64,000 bases of DNA from Clostridia bacterium (GTDB taxonomy: Bacteria; Bacillota; Clostridia; Oscillospirales; CAG-272). The translations under genes and the position numbers were made by a program. The notes under the pieces were generated by a model, which had not been told where the DNA came from, searched no databases, and was given only the letters and a program-made list of their open reading frames with translations. Within the stretch, counting starts at the first letter, position 1, and the number at the start of each line of letters is the position of its first letter. Shown piece by piece: positions 33,579 to 42,912 of the stretch. Location: positions 62,001 to 126,000 of the forward strand of contig JAFTRA010000017.1 in NCBI GenBank assembly GCA_017462485.1, given 5' to 3'.

Positions 33579-36500
33579 ATGAAAAACAAAAATTTACGCA
33601 TTTTCATTCTTCTTCTCTCGGTGATTCTTATTGCATCATCGATGCTCGTGGTTATCGCGAGTGCCGCTGACAGCACGGGAACCGACGAGATTCAAACTCA
33701 CTCGGACTATGAGCCGACCGTTATGTACGGTAACGTTTTTTCAACGGCGTACGGTGCAGCCGGTAGCAACACGGCGAAAACATCCGAATTGATTAACGTT
33801 TCAGACGGAAACGGAAGTAATTCGTATCTTCTGTTGCGTCCTAATGTTACGTCAAATGCGGTTGCCGAAACCCGTATCGATGTAGGACTCAGTAGCCGTG
33901 TTCAAGGAGACGCAAAGCTTATAAACCTCAAAAGTTTCAAGAACTCTTCCGGCACCGAAATAACTTACGACTGCACGACTAAATACGTAGTCTATGATTT
34001 TGACATTGGAACAGAAACCGATCTCACAGACGGTGCAATATTCCAAGTAATCGCGCGTAAGATCAAAGATACCTCTCAAACCTCGCCTAGTGGACAATCG
34101 ATGGCGGGAACGATTGATCTTTATATTGCCGATGATGAAGAAACCGGTCATTTGCTGCTCAAGAAGAATGGCGGCTCTTACATTGACACCGGAGTTTCGA
34201 TAGACAATCGGTTTGCACATATAACCGTAGTTATCGACCTTAATGAAGTAATTTCCACCACGGACTCAAGCAAAGCTACAGCCTCTGTTTTCGTTAACGG
34301 CAAAAACACAAATCTTTCTATTACCGGCTTTTCCGCTGACGCAAACTATTTCGATATGGGTCGCTTAACAATGACGGGTGTCGCATCTAAAGTGACAGAC
34401 TCTGTTGCACTCGACAATTATATGTCACGTTCTTTTGGAACAGACTATAACGGAAATCTCGCTTCAATATTAAGTGATAGCTCCAAGGAAATTACAGAGT
34501 TCGATTGCACCTATTACGGCAATGATTACGAAATGCCAACCGTTCGTCCCCTTGCGAAAGTTGGCGTTCAGACCGCAAATACGCACAAAGATCTTCTTAA
34601 TACCGCAAAATCAGGCGATACTGTTCGTTATTTCCGTAAGGCAAATTACTATCTTCCCTCTGGAATTGACGGTGTTACTGAAATCTGCCAGAATTCAGAC
34701 GGTGTTCAGACAGACGGCGTTCTTTATGAAACGTTTGATGCAAGCGGCACTCTTATTAATAAATTTACAGACTCCGATTCATATCACGTCGACCTTAACG
34801 GTAGCCCATCATTTGCCGAAATTTATTCGGAAATTACGGTCGCCGCAAAATCTGAAATAACTCCTACAAGCTCTATTACAGTTTCCCTTAACGGTAATAT
34901 AATCAACTACGATGCTTATAATTCCTCGAATCACTTCATAGTTGGAAAGGGCGGAAAAACGATAACCTATTCAGGTCCCGGCACTATAAAAGCGACCGCC
35001 TGCGCTCAAAGCACTGGCAGCCCCAGAAATTTGATTTATATTCATCAGGGGCTCTCCACCGCGTTTGTTAATATCGAAAACATCAATTTTGCACCATATG
35101 GAGAAGCGTGTGTGCTACGAAGCGGAACAACCCAATTCACGAATTGCAACATTTCATGGTCTAAAAACGACTCAAGGTTTGCATACATTTACGGCTCCTC
35201 AGATGGTACAACAAACACCGAGGCTAATTTGATTTTTGAGGATTCAACAGTAATCTTCAATGGCACAAATGCAGGCGCAAGCGCACTGGTTTACGCTGAA
35301 AACTTAAATGCTAGCAGTGGCAAAGCTTCGACTAACACATCTAAAACAACGATTAAAAATTGCATCCTAAATACAGCTAATACAAATGTTTTCAGGTGCT
35401 ATTGCGGGCTTGAGTCCTCTACGCCTGTATTCAATATCGTTAATACTAAGATTAACGGAGGAAAGAGATTGGCTCAGGTTGGAACGAACGCGAAGCCTAC
35501 AATGAACGTTATCAATTCTAAAATTGCTAATATGACGAGCGCAATTGCAACGTTTGATTCCGCTGAAAATAAGGTTACCGGTACCGTTGTTTTGAACATT
35601 GAAAACTCTCTGTTCAAAAATGATCCCTCTGCGCTTTTAGGTGCGGAAGTTAACTTCCTTAACGACAACAAGCTCTACTCTACAGTTGGACTCGACGCAT
35701 ACCCTTATATGATAGCGGCAAAGCCCGGCGTTAAGGCTAATTTAACTCTTAATTCAGATTTTAACTTCAACTTCTACGTACCCAAGGATAGCTTCATTTC
35801 GGCTACCGTTGACGGCGCCGCTCTTGCGCTCGGTGACGAAATCACTATCGGAAACACCGACTACGTTGCGGTTTCCTACGAGGGTATTGCTCCCGCGACG
35901 GCAGGCGTAGCTAAAGTAGCCGTAATAACGTTGAAGAACGACCTCGGCGAATACGTGGCGAACTATTCGCTTTCTATCCCCAAGTATATTACGCAGATTA
36001 AATCAAAGGCTGACGCAGGAAATGAGGATTCCGTTAGAAGTGTATCTCTTATGGCTGCGATAGTTAACTATATTGACTCCGCATACACTTGCTTTGGACA
36101 AACCGAAGGCATAGATAACGTTACTGCTCTTAAAGAGCTTCTCGCTACCGAAATAGCCGCTCTTGGCAGCGCTGAAATCGGTACGGCAGTTAATGATATG
36201 AGCGCGCTTTCGGATTACATAAGCGAGACTGCTATGGTTATAAACTCCGTTCCGATGGTAAGATTCTCTCTTAAGAGCTTCACAGGTACGGTAATCATAA
36301 ACGGCATATCCTACGAGGTGGTAGATGGTACTTACAACGGCAACGCTTACATTGACGTTAACGTAAAGGCAAGATACGTAGCTAATACCATTACCGTTAA
36401 GGTTGGCGACGCATCGGGTAGCTACAAGATTGCTGCTTACTATAACTATCTCAAAGACAAAGGTGAAACCGCTTCTGCGGCGCTTCTCGAGGACCTCTTC

Positions 36501-39293
36501 ATTTACGGTAAGTATTCAAAGGCTTACGTGGCGCACGTTTATGACAAAACGATTTACGTCACCGACGAAAATTACCACTGGCATATTTGCACCGACTCCT
36601 CTTGCAAGGCTGCTTCGAAAAAGGTGGAGCATAGCTTTGACGCCACGGGTGCATGCGAATGCGGCTACGTTTACGGCAGCGAGGAGGAAACCGGAAATTT
36701 TCTTAACAGCCTTGGTATAACAGAAAGTTCAAGAACGGAGCTTGATGATATGAAATTCGCAAAGGTTTTAAACAACTCGTCTGTAACCTACACGTTTACG
36801 GACGAGGAGAAAGCTCTCGTCAACAGCGGTGACGTACTTCTCTTCTCCTTCGTAGTTAAAGCAAAGGACGTATCTGCTCCCATTAATATCAAGGCTGACC
36901 TTGGAACAGTTATCAACTATCAGAACAATTCCACTACGATGACCTATTATGCTCCTGTTCAGTGGACCAGAATTTATATGCCTATTAAAAATAACGGTAT
37001 GAACGAAGTCACGATTGAAACGAGCGGAACGGTTTATATTGCCGAGGCAAAATACGAAAATCAAGGTAACGTAAGCGTTGAAAGCTTGAATCTCAAGAGC
37101 GGTATGTGGATGATAGACGACTTCGAGAAATATGAGCTAAAGGCAACTGAAAGTTATCTTAACACCGACGGCGCAACAAAATACGCATCCGCAGTAAAGC
37201 TTTCAAAAGACGCCTCAACGCTTTTCGTTATGAGCTATAGTAATACAGGAACGTTCGCTATAAGAGACGCAAAAACAGGCGCTCTGCTTGATAGCCTTAC
37301 AGGACTTGGCAGCGAGTTAAGACAGCTTGCGATAACCGAGGATGAAAATTATGCGATTATGACCTCCAGAGCTTCGGGCGCTTGCATCGTTGATATGACC
37401 AACAAGTCGGACATCAAGATTGCCGCCTCTTATAACACAGTAGAGCTCGCTACAGGACTTTACGTAAGCGGTAATTACGCATTTATTACTAACAGATATC
37501 ACGGCGTAGAGGTCGTTGATATTTCCGATCCCACAAAGCCCGTACAAAAGGCGAACATTTACACAGGCGGTGAGGTTCAGTCCTGCGTAGTTTATAATAA
37601 CTACCTTTACTGCGGAGTTTGGGGCGAATGCGGTGTTTGGATTTATAATCTTAACGAGCTTGATACCACCTCCGAGCTTACAAGAGTAGGAAAGGTAACC
37701 TGCAACGGTAAGGGCGACGGTCTTACTGTTACTAAAATTGGAGACAAAATTTATATGTTTGCGGCAACCGGTCAGCATACTTATGCCGCTAATAATACAA
37801 ATCCTGCTCAAGACCTTGCCTTCGGTCAGGGTAACGGTATGGACATATTCGACGTTACAGACCCCGCAAATCCCATTCACCTCTCAACCTCAAAGATTGA
37901 CGGTAGATATTACTACACCGGAAATGATTTCTGGGAAACAGAGATTTCTTACGACGAAGAGACCGGAAAATATTACGCATATCTCGTTAATACCTATAAC
38001 GGTGTTTACGTATATGACGTAACGAATCTTGCAGCTCCCGTAAGACTCGCTCACATTACTCTTCCCCTTTATAACGGTACGGTATTAAAGCATGACACCC
38101 GTACGATAATAACCACTTGGAATCAGGCTAGTGAAGCTCGCAGTGCGGTGGCTACTATTGCGGTTAAGAACGGTACTATCTATATTGCGGGTACATCAAC
38201 GGACGTTCATAAGCTTGATAACTCCTCACTCTTCTTCGATGAGTATGAGAACGAACAGGCAAGCGCTTCCTTTACCGTCAGTGACGTTTACGGAAATCTC
38301 GACACCGGTCTTACTAAAGGAACTACCTTCTGGAGCGGAAATAACGGTCAGGTGCTCAGCGTAGCAACCAAGGGCGATTATATCTACGTTGCGGCAGGTA
38401 GTGACGGTATTCTCGTATTCAAGAAGGACGGATTCAACTCGGCTTCAACTCCCGTTTATACCTATGCTCCTAAAACCGTTAACGGAAGAGTCGGCTTCGC
38501 CGTTTCTATTGAAATAAAGGGTGATAGACTCTATGCCGCAGAGGATATAGCAGGTCTTGGCGTATATAATATCGGTTCAGACGGCAAACTTACCGAAATT
38601 GAAGGATACAGATATCAAGACGACAAGTATGTGGTAAGACAGGTAAGAGTTTCCCCTAACGGCGGATATGCAGTTATCCAGCTTAACAGCGCCGGTGTTG
38701 CGGTTATTGAGCTTAAGTCGGATAACACTTACGGAACTGTTACTGTTCAAAATCTTTCCGGCGGTCACCTTTATCACAAGAACCTTTCCGAAGTTATAAA
38801 CGAAAGATATATTATAGCTTGGAACCACGTTGCCTTAACGTATTGGATTGATTTTAATCCTCAGAACGGCGTTGATTCTGCTCCCGAGTTTATCACAATG
38901 CCTAACTCACCTATGGGAACCATGGTAAACGGCATTGCGGCGTATCAGGATAAGGCACTTGTAATGCCCTCTTGGAACAATAGTTACCGTCTTTACAGTG
39001 ATACAAGCACTTATACAGGCGGATTTTCTGCGACTAACGGCGGTAAATTCAGCGGTAAGCCCACCGTTTGCGGTAACTATCTCATATGTACAAGACATGA
39101 TACCGGTATGATTTATATTCTTGATATAAGTGGTGGTATAGAGAAACCTACGCTTATACACACGATAGACACCGTAGGTAACGCTGACGTTGCATACTAT
39201 GACGAAAGCGGAACGGTTTATATTCCTCTCGGAAATCAGGGCTTACTTGTTATCGACTTGGCAACCGCATTCTCTACGACAACAACAGCTTAA
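33579..39293 (+). CDS. Large secreted multidomain protein with beta-helix and LVIVD-type propeller
   Basis: 1904 residues, exported: signal peptide with cleavage likely after ASA at 29. Residues about 45-300 look like a beta-sandwich (LamG-like layout, inferred). Residues about 413-680 are repetitive short strands typical of a parallel beta-helix (many Asn ladder positions; NIENINF, FTNCNIS, FEDSTVIF, IENSLFK). Residues 1000-1033 hold a HWHIC...CECG cysteine/histidine module common in clostridial surface proteins. From about 1190 to the end runs a beta-propeller with LVIVD-like units (GVEVVDISDPTKPV, GMDIFDVTDPANPI, GVYVYDVTNLAAPV, GLLVIDLA). No LPXTG, SLH repeat, dockerin or C-terminal anchor is seen. 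AAGGAG precedes ATG. Ligand and activity unknown; a carbohydrate or cell-envelope role is inference. Confidence 0.85.
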   Translation: MKNKNLRIFILLLSVILIASSMLVVIASAADSTGTDEIQTHSDYEPTVMYGNVFSTAYGAAGSNTAKTSELINVSDGNGSNSYLLLRPNVTSNAVAETRIDVGLSSRVQGDAKLINLKSFKNSSGTEITYDCTTKYVVYDFDIGTETDLTDGAIFQVIARKIKDTSQTSPSGQSMAGTIDLYIADDEETGHLLLKKNGGSYIDTGVSIDNRFAHITVVIDLNEVISTTDSSKATASVFVNGKNTNLSITGFSADANYFDMGRLTMTGVASKVTDSVALDNYMSRSFGTDYNGNLASILSDSSKEITEFDCTYYGNDYEMPTVRPLAKVGVQTANTHKDLLNTAKSGDTVRYFRKANYYLPSGIDGVTEICQNSDGVQTDGVLYETFDASGTLINKFTDSDSYHVDLNGSPSFAEIYSEITVAAKSEITPTSSITVSLNGNIINYDAYNSSNHFIVGKGGKTITYSGPGTIKATACAQSTGSPRNLIYIHQGLSTAFVNIENINFAPYGEACVLRSGTTQFTNCNISWSKNDSRFAYIYGSSDGTTNTEANLIFEDSTVIFNGTNAGASALVYAENLNASSGKASTNTSKTTIKNCILNTANTNVFRCYCGLESSTPVFNIVNTKINGGKRLAQVGTNAKPTMNVINSKIANMTSAIATFDSAENKVTGTVVLNIENSLFKNDPSALLGAEVNFLNDNKLYSTVGLDAYPYMIAAKPGVKANLTLNSDFNFNFYVPKDSFISATVDGAALALGDEITIGNTDYVAVSYEGIAPATAGVAKVAVITLKNDLGEYVANYSLSIPKYITQIKSKADAGNEDSVRSVSLMAAIVNYIDSAYTCFGQTEGIDNVTALKELLATEIAALGSAEIGTAVNDMSALSDYISETAMVINSVPMVRFSLKSFTGTVIINGISYEVVDGTYNGNAYIDVNVKARYVANTITVKVGDASGSYKIAAYYNYLKDKGETASAALLEDLFIYGKYSKAYVAHVYDKTIYVTDENYHWHICTDSSCKAASKKVEHSFDATGACECGYVYGSEEETGNFLNSLGITESSRTELDDMKFAKVLNNSSVTYTFTDEEKALVNSGDVLLFSFVVKAKDVSAPINIKADLGTVINYQNNSTTMTYYAPVQWTRIYMPIKNNGMNEVTIETSGTVYIAEAKYENQGNVSVESLNLKSGMWMIDDFEKYELKATESYLNTDGATKYASAVKLSKDASTLFVMSYSNTGTFAIRDAKTGALLDSLTGLGSELRQLAITEDENYAIMTSRASGACIVDMTNKSDIKIAASYNTVELATGLYVSGNYAFITNRYHGVEVVDISDPTKPVQKANIYTGGEVQSCVVYNNYLYCGVWGECGVWIYNLNELDTTSELTRVGKVTCNGKGDGLTVTKIGDKIYMFAATGQHTYAANNTNPAQDLAFGQGNGMDIFDVTDPANPIHLSTSKIDGRYYYTGNDFWETEISYDEETGKYYAYLVNTYNGVYVYDVTNLAAPVRLAHITLPLYNGTVLKHDTRTIITTWNQASEARSAVATIAVKNGTIYIAGTSTDVHKLDNSSLFFDEYENEQASASFTVSDVYGNLDTGLTKGTTFWSGNNGQVLSVATKGDYIYVAAGSDGILVFKKDGFNSASTPVYTYAPKTVNGRVGFAVSIEIKGDRLYAAEDIAGLGVYNIGSDGKLTEIEGYRYQDDKYVVRQVRVSPNGGYAVIQLNSAGVAVIELKSDNTYGTVTVQNLSGGHLYHKNLSEVINERYIIAWNHVALTYWIDFNPQNGVDSAPEFITMPNSPMGTMVNGIAAYQDKALVMPSWNNSYRLYSDTSTYTGGFSATNGGKFSGKPTVCGNYLICTRHDTGMIYILDISGGIEKPTLIHTIDTVGNADVAYYDESGTVYIPLGNQGLLVIDLATAFSTTTTA

Positions 39294-39304
39294 AGGAGGT
39301 AATT

Positions 39305-39418
39305 ATGAAAGAATACGAAACCCCATATTGCGACGTTACGTTGATTGACAATAAAGATATTATTACAACCAGCGGCGACTCTCCTATAGGCGACGCTGAC
39401 GATTGGTTGGAGATTTGA
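39305..39418 (+). CDS. 37-residue peptide gene behind the secreted protein
   Basis: A short frame with AGGAGG placed immediately after the stop codon of the large gene and five bases before ATG. The product starts MKEYETPYCDVTLIDNKD, continues IITTSGDSP and ends DDWLEI; it is acidic and has no signal peptide. Peptides with a K-Y-E-x-P start and an I-x-T-S-G middle are familiar as unannotated small ORFs in clostridial genomes (my recollection, not a search result). A strong terminator follows, so it is the last gene of a two-gene operon. Candidate roles: peptide precursor, chaperone or tag for the large protein; none is shown. Confidence 0.75.
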   Translation: MKEYETPYCDVTLIDNKDIITTSGDSPIGDADDWLEI

Positions 39419-39480
39419 TTAGAACACTAATCAACTGCTAAAATTATCTTTATTTTATAATTGATACTAAGCATCAAAGG

Positions 39481-39522
39481 GCGGTCTTACGCAAAGAGAA
39501 ATCAAGCGTAAGACCGCTTTTT
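39481..39522 (+). terminator. Strong terminator of the secreted-protein/peptide operon
   Basis: GCGGTCTTACGC (39481-39492) pairs perfectly with GCGTAAGACCGC (39506-39517), followed by TTTTT. Confidence 0.93.
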
Positions 39523-39563
39523 AAAAAAGCATAAAAAAAGAAGAAAAACTTTTAAAAAAACAC

Positions 39564-39592
39564 TTGACAAATCAAACAAATTATGATATTAT
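39564..39592 (+). promoter_or_regulatory. Promoter for tRNA-Gly and tRNA-Arg
   Basis: TTGACA (39564-39569), 17-base spacer, TATTAT (39587-39592), 21 bases before the mature tRNA-Gly. Confidence 0.88.
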
Positions 39593-39613
39593 ATAAAAGC
39601 TGTCAGGGATTAT

Positions 39614-39687
<74 letters not shown>

Positions 39688-39692
39688 AAATT

Positions 39693-39768
39693 GCGCCCTT
39701 AGCTCAGTGGATAGAGTGCCCGGCTACGAACCGGTAGGTCGAAGGTTCGAATCCTCCAGGGCGCGCCA
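39693..39768 (+). tRNA. tRNA-Arg(ACG)
   Basis: Acceptor stem GCGCCCT pairs with AGGGCGC; anticodon loop CTACGAA gives ACG (inosine at the wobble position expected); TPsiC loop GGTTCGAATCC; encoded CCA. The base pair at the top of the anticodon stem (27-43) is a C/T mismatch. 76 nt, five bases after tRNA-Gly. Confidence 0.93.
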
Positions 39769-39771
39769 CAT

Positions 39772-39804
39772 AAAAAGCACCCCACAAAAATGGGGTGCTT
39801 TTTA
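39772..39804 (+). terminator. Terminator after tRNA-Arg
   Basis: AAAAAGCACCCCA, loop CAAAAA, TGGGGTGCTTTTT. Symmetrical T/A runs allow function in both directions. Confidence 0.85.
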
Positions 39805-39831
39805 TGTTTCACGCTCTGTCGCTTCAACCTT

Positions 39832-39914
39832 GCGCTTTAGCGCCAGAAGGTTCGCATACCGCTTTTGCGGTATCTGCGAGCAAAGCGAGCATACCCTCCA
39901 GGGCATACTTCTTA
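39832..39914. repeat. Cluster of nested inverted repeats between two similar terminators
   Basis: Contains GCGC-TTTA-GCGC (39832-39843) and a long hairpin around ATACCGC-TTTT-GCGGTAT (39856-39873) extended by TTCGC/GCGAG. The words GAAGGTTCG and CCTCCAGGGC also occur in the 3' part of the neighbouring tRNA-Arg. No protein frame is credible. It may be a dispersed palindromic element or a tRNA-derived remnant. Confidence 0.5.
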
Positions 39915-39942
39915 CCTACTCCATTTATCGCACTAATTTTCA

Positions 39943-39973
39943 AACCCCATTTTTGTGGGGTTCTTTTTATTTT
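39943..39973 (+). terminator. Second terminator, similar to that after tRNA-Arg
   Basis: AACCCCA (39943-39949), loop TTTTTG, TGGGGTT (39956-39962), then CTTTTTATTTT. Its core CCCCA/TGGGG repeats that of the hairpin at 39772-39804. Confidence 0.75.
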
Positions 39974-39976
39974 AGA

Positions 39977-40014
39977 AAACGGTCCTGCACATTTTTATCT
40001 GCGCAAGACCGTTT
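39977..40014 (-). terminator. Terminator after leuS
   Basis: Minus strand: AAACGGTC (40007-40014) pairs with GACCGTTT (39977-39984), with further pairing of TGCGCA/TGTGCA inside, followed by TTCTAAAAT. Closes the long minus-strand block ending with leuS. Confidence 0.7.
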
Positions 40015-40042
40015 CAAGTTTATTCAGTTTACTTTTATGTTT

Positions 40043-42445
40043 TTACTTTACAACTATATTTATTATCTTTCCGGGGACTACGATTTCCTTGATTATCGTT
40101 TTGCCCTCGATTGCCGCTTTGATTTTCTCATCAGCCTTAGCTATACCGAGAATTGCGTCCTTATCGGCATCCTTGGGCGCCATAACGGTTGAACGAACCT
40201 TACCGTTTATCTGAACAGGAAGCTCCACCGTATCGTCTATCGTCTTGCTTTCATCATACTCGGGCCATTTAGCGATAGAAATAAGATTCTTTTCGCCAAG
40301 AAGCTCGTTAATTTCCTCTGCTACGTGCGGAGCAAAGGGTGAAAGAAGCTTTGCAAACGTAATAAGCTCGCACTTGGTAAGATGACCAACGTCGTATATC
40401 GTATTAAGCGTACCCATCATAGCGGCTATCGCGGTATTGAAACGCATACTGTCAATATCAGCACTTACCTTTTTGATAAGCTTATGCATAGGCTTTTCAA
40501 GCTCGGGCGTAATTCCCTCACCCTTAACGATATCAACGAGATTCATAACACGGTCAAGGAATCTCTTGCAGCCCTTGATAGACTGAGTATTCCAAGGAGC
40601 AGACTGTTCAAAGTCACCGATAAACATTTCGTAAAGACGCATAGTGTCCGCACCGTAGTCACGAATGATATCATCGGGATTTACTACGTTTCCGCGTGAT
40701 TTAGACATCTTTTCACCGTTTTCGCCAAGTATCATACCGTGGCTTGTACGCTTTGCGTAAGGCTCTTTTTTGTCTAAGATATCTATATCGTAAAGGAACT
40801 TCGACCAGAATCTCGAATAAAGGAGGTGAAGCGTCGTATGCTCCATACCGCCGTTATACCAATCAACAGGCATCCAATACTGCAAGGCTTCCTTTGACGC
40901 AAGCTCCTTATCATTGTGAGGATCGCAATAGCGAAGGAAATACCAGGATGAGCCTGCCCACTGAGGCATCGTATCCGTCTCTCTCTTTGCTCTGCCGCCG
41001 CACTTCGGGCAATTACAGTTAACCCAATCTGTCATAAGCGACAAGGGTGACTCTCCCGTTTCGGTAGGCTCGTACGAGTCAACCTCGGGAAGCTCAAGAG
41101 GAAGCTCTTCCTCGGGTACGGGTACCCAACCGCATTTTTCACACTCTACAAGAGGAATAGGCTCGCCCCAATATCTCTGACGTGAGAATACCCAGTCACG
41201 AAGCTTAAAGTTTATCTTTTCTTCACCTATGCCACGCTCTTCAAGGAACTTAATCATAGCGCGTTTAGCGTCAGCAACCTCAAGACCGTTCAAGAATCCT
41301 GAGTTTACAAGCTTACCCTCCGCAACGTCGGTGTAAGCCTCTTCCTCGACGTTTCCGCCTGCGACAACCTCTACGATAGGAAGACCAAACTTCTTTGCAA
41401 AATCGAAGTCACGCTCGTCGTGAGCAGGAACTGCCATAATTGCGCCCGTTCCGTATCCTGCGAGAACGTAGTCGGAAATAAAGATAGGAATTTCCTTTCC
41501 CGTTGCGGGGTTAATAGCGTTAACACCGTCAAGTCTTACGCCCGTCTTATTCTTAACGAGCTCCGTACGCTCAAAATCAGACTTTTTCGAAGCCTCGAAG
41601 CGATAAGCCTCAACCTCGTCGTAATTCTTGATAAGCGACTTCCACTTCTCAACGTTTGCGTGCTCGGGAGCTATAACCATATAGGTAGCGCCAAAGAGCG
41701 TATCGCATCTTGTAGTATATACACGAAGCTTATCACCGGTGGTTGTATTAAAATCGATTTCCGCACCGTGAGACTTACCTATCCAGTTTATCTGCTGCGT
41801 CTTAACTCTTTCTATGTAGTCAAGACCGTCAAGGTCGGAAATAAGTCTGTCAGCATACTCGGTTATTTTGAGCATCCACTGGCTCTTAACCTTTCTGATA
41901 ACCGCAGACGAGCATCTTTCGCAAACCCCGTTTACAACCTCTTCGTTCGCAAGAACGACCTTACAGGACGTGCAGAAGTTAACAGCCATCTCTTTCTTGT
42001 AAGCAAGACCTTTCTTGAAGAGCTGAAGGAAAATCCACTGTGTCCACTTATAATACGATGGGTCAGTAGTATTAATTTCTCTGTTCCAATCGAACGAAAG
42101 TCCAAGCGCTTTAAGCTGCGACTTGAATCTCGCTACGTTTCTTTCGGTTACTATTTTGGGATGGATTTTGTTCTTTATAGCATAGTTTTCGGTAGGAAGT
42201 CCGAAAGCGTCCCATCCCATCGGGAATAATACGTTGAAGCCCTGCATCCTCTTCTTTCTCGATACTATGTCGAGCGCGGTGTAAGGACGGGGGTGACCTA
42301 CGTGAAGTCCCTGACCTGAGGGATACGGGAACTCAACGAGAGTATAATACTTCGGGAGCGTATAATCCTGCTTTGCCTCGAAGGGATTCTTTTCATCCCA
42401 GATTTTTTGCCATTTAGGCTCAATTTTTCTGTAATCGTACTGCAT
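40043..42445 (-). CDS. leuS: Leucyl-tRNA synthetase
   Basis: Class Ia synthetase of 800 residues, charging tRNA-Leu. HIGH motif is HVGHP, the CP1 editing domain follows ([16 protein letters not shown] segment, [15 protein letters not shown]), zinc-type cysteines occur at CTSC/CERC and CEKCG/CPKCGG, and the KMSKS loop is [12 protein letters not shown]. The C-terminal anticodon-binding domain ends [13 protein letters not shown] cognate tRNA-Leu is at 23121. Confidence 0.97.
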   Translation of the reverse strand: MQYDYRKIEPKWQKIWDEKNPFEAKQDYTLPKYYTLVEFPYPSGQGLHVGHPRPYTALDIVSRKKRMQGFNVLFPMGWDAFGLPTENYAIKNKIHPKIVTERNVARFKSQLKALGLSFDWNREINTTDPSYYKWTQWIFLQLFKKGLAYKKEMAVNFCTSCKVVLANEEVVNGVCERCSSAVIRKVKSQWMLKITEYADRLISDLDGLDYIERVKTQQINWIGKSHGAEIDFNTTTGDKLRVYTTRCDTLFGATYMVIAPEHANVEKWKSLIKNYDEVEAYRFEASKKSDFERTELVKNKTGVRLDGVNAINPATGKEIPIFISDYVLAGYGTGAIMAVPAHDERDFDFAKKFGLPIVEVVAGGNVEEEAYTDVAEGKLVNSGFLNGLEVADAKRAMIKFLEERGIGEEKINFKLRDWVFSRQRYWGEPIPLVECEKCGWVPVPEEELPLELPEVDSYEPTETGESPLSLMTDWVNCNCPKCGGRAKRETDTMPQWAGSSWYFLRYCDPHNDKELASKEALQYWMPVDWYNGGMEHTTLHLLYSRFWSKFLYDIDILDKKEPYAKRTSHGMILGENGEKMSKSRGNVVNPDDIIRDYGADTMRLYEMFIGDFEQSAPWNTQSIKGCKRFLDRVMNLVDIVKGEGITPELEKPMHKLIKKVSADIDSMRFNTAIAAMMGTLNTIYDVGHLTKCELITFAKLLSPFAPHVAEEINELLGEKNLISIAKWPEYDESKTIDDTVELPVQINGKVRSTVMAPKDADKDAILGIAKADEKIKAAIEGKTIIKEIVVPGKIINIVVK

Positions 42446-42446
42446 T

Positions 42447-42872
42447 TTAATTGTCCTTCTTATTTATACTAAATTTTTCATCAACTTCTTTTACGAGATA
42501 TTCAATATCCTTTCTGCATTCCTGAGGAAGAAGTCTATCAAAGTTATAGAAGCCTCTTCCCTCGGAATCAAAGATATTTACTATAATCGTTCCAAAATCA
42601 ACTAAAATCCAAGAATTTCCTTTTTTACCTTCAACTCTCAGCACGGATAATCCTCGCTCCTCGAAATTATCTACAAGGTCATCCGCAAGCGAAGCTACGT
42701 GAGTCTGCGAGCGTCCCGTCACATTTACGTAAAAGTCCGTAATCGAGGTATAGCCTCTTACGTCAAACATACTTACGTTTTCCGCAAGCTTCTCTATAAG
42801 AACCTTAACCGCCTCGGCAGCAAGAGTATCACACTCCGCGCCCTTTAGCTCGCAAGCTTTATTGTTTAGCAT
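42447..42872 (-). CDS. rsfS: Ribosome silencing factor RsfS
   Basis: Binds L14 on the 50S subunit and blocks subunit joining during starvation. The 141 residues show the Iojap-family core: [50 protein letters not shown] and [21 protein letters not shown] precedes the ATG. It lies one base upstream of leuS. Confidence 0.96.
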   Translation of the reverse strand: MLNNKACELKGAECDTLAAEAVKVLIEKLAENVSMFDVRGYTSITDFYVNVTGRSQTHVASLADDLVDNFEERGLSVLRVEGKKGNSWILVDFGTIIVNIFDSEGRGFYNFDRLLPQECRKDIEYLVKEVDEKFSINKKDN

Positions 42873-42912
42873 TTGTCCTCCTTTGCATATTTTCTCGGAA
42901 ATTATAGGTAAA

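Noticed and set aside
39707..40214. Plus-strand frames of 139 and 161 codons across tRNA-Arg, the terminators and the leuS 3' end
   Set aside because: They begin inside or next to a tRNA, translate hairpins, and end antisense to leuS; no plausible protein.
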